Program-made: the position numbers and the translations under genes
Origin: Gemmatimonadales bacterium
GTDB lineage: Bacteria; Gemmatimonadota; Gemmatimonadetes; Gemmatimonadales; GWC2-71-9
Direction: 5' to 3'
Length of the DNA: 19,687 nucleotides
Assembly (NCBI GenBank): GCA_013812695.1
Contig: JACCSZ010000124.1
Span: 1 to 19,687 of the forward strand
Part shown: positions 1 to 6,931 of the stretch, piece by piece
Layout: each line of letters starts with the position of its first letter
Position numbering within the stretch: the first letter of the stretch is position 1
The notes under the pieces: model-generated
Databases searched by the model: none
Told to the model about the DNA's origin: nothing
Seen by the model: the letters and a program-made list of their open reading frames with translations, nothing else

Positions 1-6
1 CCGACT

Positions 7-19
7 TGTTCACTTAACA
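7..19. promoter_or_regulatory. possible SufR operator / -10 region
   Basis: A short perfect inverted repeat, TGTT-N5-AACA, lies 9 nt before the proposed sufR start. It overlaps TAACAT (15-20), which matches 4 of 6 positions of a sigma-70 -10 box. A regulator at the head of its own operon often binds such a site, so autoregulation is plausible. A -35 box would fall off the window edge. Four-base arms are weak evidence and the site could be chance. Confidence 0.25.
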
Positions 20-27
20 TTGCCAGC

Positions 28-705
28 ATGGGCGCCACGCTTCCGATTCGTTCGAATACCCCCGCTCCGCTCGGCCACAAGGGCCAGCGCGGGGCCATGC
101 TGGTGGAGCTCAAGCGCGCGCGCCGACTTACCGCCAAGGAGCTCGCCGCCCGGCTCGGGGTATCACTGAACGCGGTCCGCCATCACCTGAAAGAGCTCGA
201 GGGCGAAGGGTACGTGGAGTACGAGCGCGAACATCGCGGCGTCGGCGCACCCGCCTTCGCCTACCGTCTCAGCTCCACGGGCGACGCCCTGTTCCCACGT
301 CGCTATGAGGAAACGCTCACCGCCCTGCTCGATCACATGGTGGAGCGTGACGGTCGCGCGGCGGCGGTGGCGCTGCTGGAGACCTACTTCGCGGGCCTGA
401 CCCGCCGCCTGCAAAGCGAGTTCGCCGGCGCCTCACCCGCCGAACGGCTCCACGCGCTCGGCCGGGTGCTCTCGGAAGAGGGTTATATGGCCGAAGTCAC
501 GGCCCGCGCCAGCGACGGCATCCTCACCGAGCACAACTGCGCCATCCCCGCCGTGGCCGAACGGTTTCCCGAGATCTGCGCGGCCGAAGCCCGGTTTCTC
601 GCTGATGTGCTGGGTGCCGAAGTGGATCGCCGGGAGCACATGCTCCGCGGCTGCAGCGCCTGCGAATACCACGTGCGGTTCAAGCCCGCTCAGGAGAACT
701 CATGA
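28..705 (+). CDS. sufR: SufR-like iron-sulfur cluster transcriptional regulator
   Basis: This 225-residue DNA-binding protein probably represses or tunes the suf operon it heads. Residues about 18-75 form a winged helix-turn-helix (LTAKELAARLGVSLNAVRHH is the recognition region) of the DeoR/ArsR type. The C-terminal half carries four cysteines, C171, C184, C209 and C212, spaced X12, X24 and X2. In the SufR family, C-terminal cysteines bind a labile Fe-S cluster, and loss of the cluster changes DNA binding. The start at 28 keeps the first helix before the HTH; an internal ATG at 97 would cut that helix. The stop overlaps sufB by 4 nt (ATGA), so the two are translationally coupled. The call as a Fe-S regulator rests on the cysteines plus operon position and is strong. 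Which ligands and which cluster type are used is inferred. Confidence 0.9.
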   Translation: MGATLPIRSNTPAPLGHKGQRGAMLVELKRARRLTAKELAARLGVSLNAVRHHLKELEGEGYVEYEREHRGVGAPAFAYRLSSTGDALFPRRYEETLTALLDHMVERDGRAAAVALLETYFAGLTRRLQSEFAGASPAERLHALGRVLSEEGYMAEVTARASDGILTEHNCAIPAVAERFPEICAAEARFLADVLGAEVDRREHMLRGCSACEYHVRFKPAQENS

Positions 706-2141
706 GTTCGACCGTCGAGAGCCTGGTCAACAAGGAATACAAGTACGGCTTCGTCACCGATATCGAGTCGGACGTCGCGCCGAAGGGGCTGAACGAAGAC
801 GTCATCCGCCTGATCTCGGCCAAGAAGCAGGAGCCCGAGTGGCTCCTGGCGTGGCGCCTCAAGGCGTACCGCGGGTGGCAGAAGATGACCGAGCCTCATC
901 ACTGGCCCAACGTCACGTATACGCCGGTCGACTACCAGGCCATCAGCTACTATTCGGCCCCCCGGACGCAGAAGCCGCTGGGAAGCCTCGACGAGGTCGA
1001 CCCCAAGCTGCTCGAGACCTACACCAAGCTCGGCATTCCCCTCAGCGAGCAGAAGCTCCTGGCCGGCGTCGTGGCCGTGGACGCCATCTTCGACAGCGTG
1101 TCGGTCGGTACCACCTACAAGGCCAAGCTCGCCGAGCAGGGGATCATCTTCTGCTCGTTCGGCGAGGCGGTCCGCGAGCATCCGGCGCTGGTGCAGAAGT
1201 ACCTGGGCTCGGTGGTGCCGGCCAGCGACAACTTCTTCGCCGCGCTCAACGCCGCCGTGTTCAGCGACGGCTCGTTCGTCTACATCCCGAAGGGCATCAG
1301 GTGCCCCATGGAGCTCTCGACCTACTTCCGTATCAATACCGCGGAGACGGGACAGTTCGAGCGCACGCTCATCGTCGCCGACGAAGGCGCCTCGGTGAGC
1401 TACCTCGAGGGCTGCACCGCGCCGAAGCGGGATGAGAACCAGCTCCATGCCGCCGTGGTCGAGCTCGTGGCCCTCGACAACGCCTCCATCAAGTACTCGA
1501 CCGTGCAGAACTGGTACGCCGGCGATGAAAATGGCCGGGGCGGCATCTACAACTTCGTCACCAAGCGGGGCAAGGCGGCCGCCAACGCCAAGATCTCCTG
1601 GACCCAGGTGGAAACCGGGTCGGCGATCACCTGGAAGTACCCGAGCGTCATTCTCCAGGGCGACAACTCGGTCGGCGAGTTCTATTCGGTGGCCGTGGTG
1701 AACGGCCGCCAGCAAGCCGATACCGGCACCAAGATGATCCACATCGGCAAGAATTCCCGAAGCACGATCGTGTCGAAGGGCATCTCCGCCGGGCGGGGAC
1801 AGAACAGCTATCGCGGCCTGGTGAAGGTGCTGCCGAAGGCGGAAGGGGCACGCAACTACACGCAGTGCGACTCGATGCTCATCGGGAACCGCTGCGGGGC
1901 CCACACATTCCCGTACATCGACGTCCAGAATTCGTCCTCATCCACCGAGCACGAGGCCTCGACCTCCAAGATCGGCGAGGACCAGATTTTCTATCTGAAG
2001 CAGCGAGGCCTCAACACCGAGAACGCCATCTCGATGGTCGTGAACGGCTTCTGCAAGGAAGTATTCAAGGAGCTGCCGATGGAGTTCGCGGTCGAAGCGC
2101 AGAAGCTGCTGGGGATCAGTCTGGAAGGCAGCGTGGGGTGA
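702..2141 (+). CDS. sufB: Fe-S cluster assembly scaffold protein SufB
   Basis: SufB (479 residues, a normal length) is the main scaffold subunit of the cytoplasmic SufBC2D complex, where new Fe-S clusters are built before transfer to apoproteins. The family hallmark region is intact: C389-DSMLIGNR-C398-GAHTFPYI, followed by EHEASTSKIGEDQIFYL near the C-terminus. These segments form the beta-helix core and the SufD/SufC contact face. An AGGAGA ribosome binding site (692-697) lies inside the end of sufR, 4 nt before the ATG, and the start overlaps the sufR stop. There is no frameshift or missing segment. SufB is followed by an unusual 92-nt gap before sufC, in contrast to the tight packing of the rest of the operon. 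Confidence 0.97.
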   Translation: MSSTVESLVNKEYKYGFVTDIESDVAPKGLNEDVIRLISAKKQEPEWLLAWRLKAYRGWQKMTEPHHWPNVTYTPVDYQAISYYSAPRTQKPLGSLDEVDPKLLETYTKLGIPLSEQKLLAGVVAVDAIFDSVSVGTTYKAKLAEQGIIFCSFGEAVREHPALVQKYLGSVVPASDNFFAALNAAVFSDGSFVYIPKGIRCPMELSTYFRINTAETGQFERTLIVADEGASVSYLEGCTAPKRDENQLHAAVVELVALDNASIKYSTVQNWYAGDENGRGGIYNFVTKRGKAAANAKISWTQVETGSAITWKYPSVILQGDNSVGEFYSVAVVNGRQQADTGTKMIHIGKNSRSTIVSKGISAGRGQNSYRGLVKVLPKAEGARNYTQCDSMLIGNRCGAHTFPYIDVQNSSSSTEHEASTSKIGEDQIFYLKQRGLNTENAISMVVNGFCKEVFKELPMEFAVEAQKLLGISLEGSVG

Positions 2142-2179
2142 CGCGCGCGCGAGGCCGAGCGCCGGCGCATGCATCGGCC

Positions 2180-2205
2180 GCTCCTTCGCTGTGCTCAGGA
2201 TGACA
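2180..2205. repeat. dispersed imperfect palindrome between sufB and sufC
   Basis: The sequence CTCCTTCGCTGTGCTCAGGA followed by TGACA is an imperfect inverted repeat with TCCT...AGGA ends. Read on the minus strand it gives TGTCATCCTGAGCACAGCGA and then AGGAG, which translates in one frame to CHPEHSEG. This matches a dispersed repeat type familiar to me from intergenic DNA of many soil bacteria, where it yields spurious CHPERSEG-like peptides. It occupies the only sizeable gap between structural suf genes. Other copies would lie outside this window and I cannot see them. Confidence 0.6.
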
Positions 2206-2233
2206 ACATTCGTCGGGTAAGGAGCAACATCGA

Positions 2234-2992
2234 GTGCTGGAAATCAGAGACCTCCGCGCGAGCGCGGGCGACAAGGAAATCCTCAGGGGCATCGACCTCA
2301 CCGTCAACGCCGGCGAGGTGCACGCCGTCATGGGTCCGAACGGCTCCGGCAAGAGCACGCTGGCTCAGGTGCTGGCCGGCCACCCCGCGTACGTGGTCAC
2401 GGGCGGTTCGGTGCGCTACCGCGGCCAGGATCTCCTGGACCTCGAGCCCGAAGAGCGCGCCCAGGCCGGCGTCTTCCTGGCGTTTCAATATCCGGTCGAG
2501 ATCCCCGGCGTCACCAATGCGTATTTTCTGCGCGCCGCGTACAACGAGATCCGGAAGGCCCGTGGCCAGGACGAGGTCGACTCCATGGACTTCCTGGACC
2601 TGCTCGAGGAGAAACTCAAGCTCGTCGACTGGGAGCCGGCGATCATGAGTCGCGCGGTCAACGCCGGGTTCTCGGGTGGTGAGAAGAAGCGCAACGAGAT
2701 CCTTCAGATGGCCGTCCTCGAGCCCAGGCTCGCCATTCTGGACGAAACCGACTCGGGGCTCGATATCGACGCGCTGCGCATCGTGGCCGCGGGGGTCAAC
2801 AAGCTCCGTCGTCCCGACAACGCCACGATCGTGGTGACGCACTACCAGCGGCTGCTCAACTACATCGTGCCCGACTACGTCCACGTACTGTCGAACGGCC
2901 GGATCGTGAAATCCGGGGGCAAGGAGCTGGCGCTCGAGCTCGAGGCCCGCGGCTACGAGTGGCTCGAGGACACGGTCGGAGCCGCGTCATGA
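2234..2992 (+). CDS. sufC: Fe-S cluster assembly ATPase SufC
   Basis: SufC (252 residues) is the cytoplasmic ABC-type ATPase that drives conformational change in the SufB-SufD scaffold; it is not a transporter. Walker A is GPNGSGKST with the lysine at residue 40. The SufC-type signature is SGGEKKRNEILQM near residue 148, Walker B is LAILDETDSGLDIDAL, and the H-loop histidine is in VVTHYQRLL. The start is GTG at 2234, supported by an AAGGAG ribosome binding site (2219-2224) 9 nt upstream. The strong site makes sense because the gap after sufB removes translational coupling. The stop overlaps sufD by 4 nt. Confidence 0.97.
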   Translation: MLEIRDLRASAGDKEILRGIDLTVNAGEVHAVMGPNGSGKSTLAQVLAGHPAYVVTGGSVRYRGQDLLDLEPEERAQAGVFLAFQYPVEIPGVTNAYFLRAAYNEIRKARGQDEVDSMDFLDLLEEKLKLVDWEPAIMSRAVNAGFSGGEKKRNEILQMAVLEPRLAILDETDSGLDIDALRIVAAGVNKLRRPDNATIVVTHYQRLLNYIVPDYVHVLSNGRIVKSGGKELALELEARGYEWLEDTVGAAS

Positions 2993-4296
2993 CCGAGGCG
3001 TTCGTGCAGGATTTCGAGGCCCGCGCCGGTACGGCCACGGCCGAGGGTCCCGAATGGCTGGAGCCGATTCGCCGGTCGGCCATGGAGCGTTTCGCGCGGA
3101 CCGGCTTCCCGGCGGCCCGGGACGAGGAATGGCGGTTCACACCCATCGGTCCCATCGCGCAGGGCACGTGGCGGCCGGCGCTGGGCGGCGCGGGCGAGGT
3201 CACCCGCGAGCAGCTGGCGCCGTTCGTGTTCGGCCACGCGGACTGGACCACGCTGGTGTTCGTGAACGGGATCTACCACGAGGCCCTGAGTACGATCGGC
3301 ACCTTGCCCCCCGGCGCGCGCGTGGCCAGCCTGGCCGAGGCGCTCCGCTCGGACGGCGCGCTGCTCCATGGTCACCTTGCCCGGCACGCGCCGGTGGAGG
3401 GCTCGCCGTTCACGGCGCTCAACACGGCCTTCCTGAGCGAGGGCGGAGTGGTCCACGTCGGCACCAACGTGGACCTCGCGTCACCGGTGCACCTGCTGTA
3501 CGTCACCACTGCCGAAGCCGGCGGCACGGTGGCGCACCCGCGGAACCTGATCGTGGTGGAGCGCGGCGCGCGCGCGTCGGTCATCGAGAGCTACGTGACG
3601 CTCGCCCCGGGTCAGGCGTACTGGACCAACCCGATCACCGAGGTGGCGGTGGCCGCAGGCGCCTGGCTGGAGCACACTCGGATCCAGCGGGAGAGCGAGA
3701 CGGCGCAGCACGTGGGGCTCACTCACGTGGACCAGCAGCGGGACAGCCGCTATCGCTCATTCTCGCTCGCCATGGGCGCGGCGCTCGGCCGGCACAACCT
3801 GCACGTCCGGCTCCACGACGAGAACATCGAGACGCTCCTCTACGGTCTCTACGTCACCCGTGGCGACCAGACCGCCGATAACCACACCGCCATCTACCAC
3901 GATCAGCCCAACTGCCGGAGCTGGGAGGTCTACAAGGGAATCCTCGACGGGCGCTCGCGGGCGGTGTTCAACGGCAAGGTGTTCGTGAAGCCCGAGGCGC
4001 AGAAGACCGACGCCAAGCAGACCAATCGCAACCTGCTGCTGAGCGATGGCGCGCGGGTCGATACCAAGCCCCAGCTGGAGATCTTCGCGGACGACGTGAA
4101 GTGCACGCACGGCGCCACCGTCGGCCGGCTGGACGAGATGGCCCGGTTTTACGCGCGGAGCCGCGGTATCCCCGCCGCCGCGGCCGACCTGCTCCTCACC
4201 TACGCGTTCGCAGCCGAGGTGGTCGAGGAGGTCACGCTCGCGCCGGTGCGCGAGGAGTTGGACCGGCTGGTCCGCAGCCGCCTGGGCGGATTGTGA
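2989..4296 (+). CDS. sufD: Fe-S cluster assembly protein SufD
   Basis: SufD (435 residues) is the SufB paralogue that completes the SufBC2D scaffold and is needed for iron entry. The N-terminal helical part includes DEEWRFTPI (about residues 44-52), a typical SufD feature, followed by the beta-helix domain. The conserved C-terminal motif DDVKCTHGATVG is present, with C372 and H374, as is the helical tail RFYARSRGIP. The frame is open upstream to a GTG at 2959, but ATG 2989 overlaps the sufC stop as ATGA, so it is preferred. There is no truncation or rearrangement. The gene ends 7 nt before sufS. Confidence 0.95.
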   Translation: MTEAFVQDFEARAGTATAEGPEWLEPIRRSAMERFARTGFPAARDEEWRFTPIGPIAQGTWRPALGGAGEVTREQLAPFVFGHADWTTLVFVNGIYHEALSTIGTLPPGARVASLAEALRSDGALLHGHLARHAPVEGSPFTALNTAFLSEGGVVHVGTNVDLASPVHLLYVTTAEAGGTVAHPRNLIVVERGARASVIESYVTLAPGQAYWTNPITEVAVAAGAWLEHTRIQRESETAQHVGLTHVDQQRDSRYRSFSLAMGAALGRHNLHVRLHDENIETLLYGLYVTRGDQTADNHTAIYHDQPNCRSWEVYKGILDGRSRAVFNGKVFVKPEAQKTDAKQTNRNLLLSDGARVDTKPQLEIFADDVKCTHGATVGRLDEMARFYARSRGIPAAAADLLLTYAFAAEVVEEVTLAPVREELDRLVRSRLGGL

Positions 4297-4303
4297 ATCG
4301 CCG

Positions 4304-5566
4304 ATGACGGCCACCGCCTTCCCCACCCCCACCCCCTCCGCCACCTTGGCGCTCGACGTCGAGCGGCTGCGGGAGGATTTTCCGATCCTCTCGGAGCGCG
4401 TGCGCGGAAAACAGTTGGTCTATCTGGATAACGCCGCCACCAGCCAGAAGCCCCGCGCCGTCATCGATGCGGTCACCCGGTTCTACTCGGCGGAAAACGC
4501 CAACATCCACCGTGGCGTCCACTATCTGAGCGAGCGCGCCACGATCGCCTACGACGCGGTGCGCGGGCGGGTGGCGCGGTTCATCAACGCGTCGTCCCCG
4601 GCCGAGATCGTGTTCACGCGCGGGACCACCGAGGGGATCAATCTCGTCGCCCAGAGCTACGGCCGGAGCACGCTCCGGGCAGGCGACGAGATCCTGATCA
4701 CGGGCATGGAGCACCACTCCAACATCGTCCCGTGGCAGATGGTGGCCGCCCAGACCGGCGCGACGGTTCGCGCGGTCCCCATCACCGACGCGGGCGAGCT
4801 CGATCTCGACGCCTTCGACCGGTTGCTGACCGAGCGCACGCGAATCCTGGCCGTAGTGCAGCTGTCGAACGCGCTGGGCAGCATCAATCCGGTGCGCTGG
4901 CTGGTGGCACGGGCGCGTGAGCGCGGGGTCGTCACCCTGGTGGACGGCGCCCAGTCGGCTCCGCACCTGCCCGTAGACGTGCAGGCGCTCGGCTGCGATT
5001 TCTTTGCGTTCTCGGGCCACAAGGTGTTCGGCCCGACCGGCGTGGGGGTGCTGTACGGCCGCTCGGAGCTGCTCGAGCGGATGCCGCCGTGGCAAGGCGG
5101 CGGCGACATGATCGAGACGGTGACGCTCGAAGGCAGCACCTGGGCGTTGCCGCCGGCGCGCTTCGAGGCGGGCACCCCGATGATCGCCGAAGTGATCGGA
5201 CTGGGCGCGGCGCTCTCGTACGTCGAGACGGTGGGGCGCGAAGCGATCGGCGCGTGGGAGGAGGAGTTGCTCGCGTACGCCACCGAGCGGGTTGGCGCCC
5301 TGAACGGCGTCCGGCTGATCGGCACCGCGCGCGAAAAGGCGAGTGTCCTGTCCTTCGTCGTCGATGGCGTGCATCCGCACGACGTGGGCGCCGTGCTGGA
5401 CGACGAAGGTGTCGCCATCCGTGCGGGGCACCACTGCGCACAGCCGGTGATGCAGCGCTTCGGCGTGCCGGCCACCGCCCGGGCCTCGTTCGCCTTCTAC
5501 AATACCAGGGATGAAGTCGACACGCTGGTGCGCGGACTTCGACGCGTGCGAACACTGTTCGCCTGA
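4304..5566 (+). CDS. sufS: SufS-type cysteine desulfurase (PLP-dependent)
   Basis: This 420-residue group II cysteine desulfurase takes sulfur from L-cysteine, forms a persulfide and releases alanine. K240 in SGHKVFGPTG is the PLP-binding lysine. C378 in RAGHHCAQP is the persulfide-forming cysteine. Other landmarks are YLDNAATSQKP near the N-terminus, GMEHHSNIVPW, and VDGAQSAPH for the PLP-contacting aspartate and histidine. The first 15 or so residues (TPTPTPS-like) are low in complexity and probably disordered. The partner is SufU, whose ATG shares one base with the sufS stop. The presence of sufU and the absence of sufE fit a SufU-dependent desulfurase. Confidence 0.96.
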   Translation: MTATAFPTPTPSATLALDVERLREDFPILSERVRGKQLVYLDNAATSQKPRAVIDAVTRFYSAENANIHRGVHYLSERATIAYDAVRGRVARFINASSPAEIVFTRGTTEGINLVAQSYGRSTLRAGDEILITGMEHHSNIVPWQMVAAQTGATVRAVPITDAGELDLDAFDRLLTERTRILAVVQLSNALGSINPVRWLVARARERGVVTLVDGAQSAPHLPVDVQALGCDFFAFSGHKVFGPTGVGVLYGRSELLERMPPWQGGGDMIETVTLEGSTWALPPARFEAGTPMIAEVIGLGAALSYVETVGREAIGAWEEELLAYATERVGALNGVRLIGTAREKASVLSFVVDGVHPHDVGAVLDDEGVAIRAGHHCAQPVMQRFGVPATARASFAFYNTRDEVDTLVRGLRRVRTLFA

Positions 5567-6018
5567 TGTCGAGCCTCAGCGAGCTGTACCAGAACGTCAT
5601 CCTGGAGCACAACCGGTCACCGCGGAACTTCCGCCCCATGACTGACGCCGACCGGAAGGCCGATGGCCACAATCCGCTCTGTGGCGATCAGGTGACCGTA
5701 TGGGTCAAGCTGGAGGGTGACGTGATCGGCGACGTGAGCTTTCAGGGCGCCGGGTGCGCCATCTCGAAAGCTTCGGCCTCGCTCATGACCGGCGCGGTCA
5801 AGGGCAAGCGCCGCGAGGAGGCAGACGCGCTCTTCGACCGGTTTCACCGCCTGGTGACGGGCACGCTTCCGGCGGGGGAGTCGGAAACACTGGGCAAGCT
5901 CGCCGTGTTCTCCGGAGTGTCGCAGTTTCCCATTCGCGTGAAGTGCGCCAGCCTTTCGTGGCATACGTTGAAGGCAGCGCTGGAGGGCGGCTCCCCGCCC
6001 GACCGGCCGATTGCCTGA
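5566..6018 (+). CDS. sufU: SufU-type sulfur acceptor / Fe-S assembly protein
   Basis: SufU (150 residues) accepts the persulfide from SufS and passes sulfur to SufBCD. Its three conserved cysteines are present: C39 with D41 (NPLCGDQ), C64 (GAGCAIS) and C127 (VKCASLSW). In SufU these and the aspartate bind a structural and regulatory zinc. The stretch between C64 and C127 has the insertion typical of SufU rather than IscU, including AVKGKRREEADALFDRFH. The ATG shares one base with the sufS stop, so the pair is translationally coupled. A ribosome binding site for the next gene follows the stop within 20 nt. Confidence 0.95.
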   Translation: MSSLSELYQNVILEHNRSPRNFRPMTDADRKADGHNPLCGDQVTVWVKLEGDVIGDVSFQGAGCAISKASASLMTGAVKGKRREEADALFDRFHRLVTGTLPAGESETLGKLAVFSGVSQFPIRVKCASLSWHTLKAALEGGSPPDRPIA

Positions 6019-6044
6019 CCATCCATTCTCAAGGAGTTTCAGGA

Positions 6045-6473
6045 ATGCCGTATAACCCCACTCTCGTCGCCCCGATGCGCGAAGAGATGACCCGCATGGG
6101 CGCCCGGCAGCTCACCACCGTGTCGGAAGTCGATGCCGCGCTCGGCGATCAGAAGGGTTCGATGCTCGTCTTCGTAAACTCGGTGTGCGGGTGCGCCGCG
6201 GGGAATGCGCGGCCGGCCATGCGGCTCGCGCTGCAGCACGGCGTCCAGCCGCAGCAGATCGTCACCGTGTTTGCGGGACAGGACCTGGACGCCGTCTCGC
6301 GGGCCCGCCAATACTTCTCCGACTACCAGCCGAGCAGTCCGTCGATCGCGCTGCTTCGCGATGGCGAGGTCGTGCACTTCGTGCACCGGCACCAGATCGA
6401 GGGACAGTCGCCGCAGGCGATCGCCGCCGACCTGACGGCCGCGTTCGACCGCCACTTCGCCGCGACGGTCTGA
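6045..6473 (+). CDS. BrxA/BrxB family bacilliredoxin
   Basis: This 142-residue thioredoxin-fold protein carries the CGC motif (C48-G-C50 in NSVCGCAAGNARP) that marks the YphP/YqiW family. Bacilliredoxins remove bacillithiol from S-bacillithiolated proteins in organisms that make that thiol. The N-terminal MPYNPTLVAPMREEM and the segment SSPSIALLRDGEVVHFVHRH are also typical, and the length matches the family (about 144). The ATG at 6045 has a strong AAGGAG site at 6031-6036. It is the next gene after sufU, only 26 nt away, so it is probably transcribed with the suf operon. A role protecting or reducing the desulfurase or scaffold thiols is inferred. Whether this organism makes bacillithiol cannot be seen here. 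Confidence 0.9.
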   Translation: MPYNPTLVAPMREEMTRMGARQLTTVSEVDAALGDQKGSMLVFVNSVCGCAAGNARPAMRLALQHGVQPQQIVTVFAGQDLDAVSRARQYFSDYQPSSPSIALLRDGEVVHFVHRHQIEGQSPQAIAADLTAAFDRHFAATV

Positions 6474-6484
6474 GCGGCCCGGCG

Positions 6485-6769
6485 ATGGCGGGACACGTGT
6501 TCCATCCGGGCCATCAAGAGCTCCACGGTATCACCGTGGTGCTCGAGACCCGCGGTCCCAGGACCTACGTCGGGCGATTCGACAGTCAGGATGAGCGCGG
6601 TGTCCACATGCACGACGTGGGCGTGTACGACGACGCCGCGGCGGGCGCGTCGAAGGACGAGTTTCTTCGGCGCTGTGACAAGTTCGGCATCCGGCCTGAG
6701 CACCGCGACCTGCTGGTGCCCGCCGCGGACGTGTCGAGCATTCACCGCCTCGTCGACGTCCTGCGCTGA
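6485..6769 (+). CDS. small histidine-rich protein of unknown function
   Basis: This 94-residue protein is not one I recognise. It has no signal peptide or membrane segment. Its N-terminus carries a histidine cluster, H4-X2-H7-X2-H10-X3-H14, followed by H41-x-H43, C64, H73 and H87, an unusual density for so small a protein. The middle (ITVVLETRGPRTYVGRFD) looks like beta-strands, and KDEFLRRCDKFGI like a helix. The frame is open far upstream, but ATG 6485 is the first start after the bacilliredoxin stop (11 nt gap) and codon use is normal from there. It is the probable last gene of the suf transcript. Metal binding is an inference from the histidines only. Confidence 0.75.
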   Translation: MAGHVFHPGHQELHGITVVLETRGPRTYVGRFDSQDERGVHMHDVGVYDDAAAGASKDEFLRRCDKFGIRPEHRDLLVPAADVSSIHRLVDVLR

Positions 6770-6813
6770 TGCCGGCGCGGGCTGGCCCGCACACCGGGCC
6801 ATTCCCGCCGCGT

Positions 6814-6829
6814 CGATCCATCGATCCAT
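6814..6829. repeat. two-copy 8-bp tandem repeat
   Basis: CGATCCAT occurs twice in direct succession in the 162-nt gap before mnmG. No function is evident. It is part of a small cluster of repeated and palindromic sequence in this gap. Confidence 0.6.
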
Positions 6830-6839
6830 CCGAAGCCGC

Positions 6840-6863
6840 CGACGCCATGGCGTCGTCACGACG
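6840..6863. repeat. overlapping palindromes upstream of mnmG
   Basis: CGACGCCATGGCGTCG (6840-6855) is a perfect 16-nt palindrome. It overlaps a second inverted repeat, CGTCGT-C-ACGACG (6851-6863). Together they could bind a dimeric regulator or form alternative RNA hairpins about 70-90 nt before the mnmG start. High GC content raises the chance expectation, so the functional reading is weak. There is no T-tract to make either one an intrinsic terminator. Confidence 0.5.
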
Positions 6864-6884
6864 GGGACTGTCGGCGCGGCGCGA

Positions 6885-6915
6885 GTAGCGCTGGGCCTCT
6901 CGGTAGCGCTGGGCC
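6885..6915. repeat. 13-bp direct repeat before mnmG
   Basis: GTAGCGCTGGGCC occurs at 6885-6897 and again at 6903-6915, an exact copy at an 18-bp offset. The second copy ends 16 nt before the mnmG ATG, next to its GGAGGG ribosome binding site (6920-6925). It may be a duplication by slippage or a paired binding site; the sequence does not decide. Confidence 0.6.
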
Positions 6916-6931
6916 GCCCGGAGGGCCGTTC

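Noticed and set aside
605..1435. Plus-strand open frame overlapping sufR and sufB in another frame
   Set aside because: It is Arg-rich with no domain, and the two overlapping genes in the other frames are certain.
690..1904. Long open minus-strand frame of about 400 codons opposite sufB
   Set aside because: It lies fully antisense to a canonical SufB and its translation is Arg/Gly/Val-rich with no recognisable domain; long antisense frames are expected at this GC content.
2116..2358. Minus-strand frame containing CHPEHSEGAAD across the sufB-sufC gap
   Set aside because: The peptide is the spurious translation of the dispersed repeat; it is reported as a repeat, not a gene.
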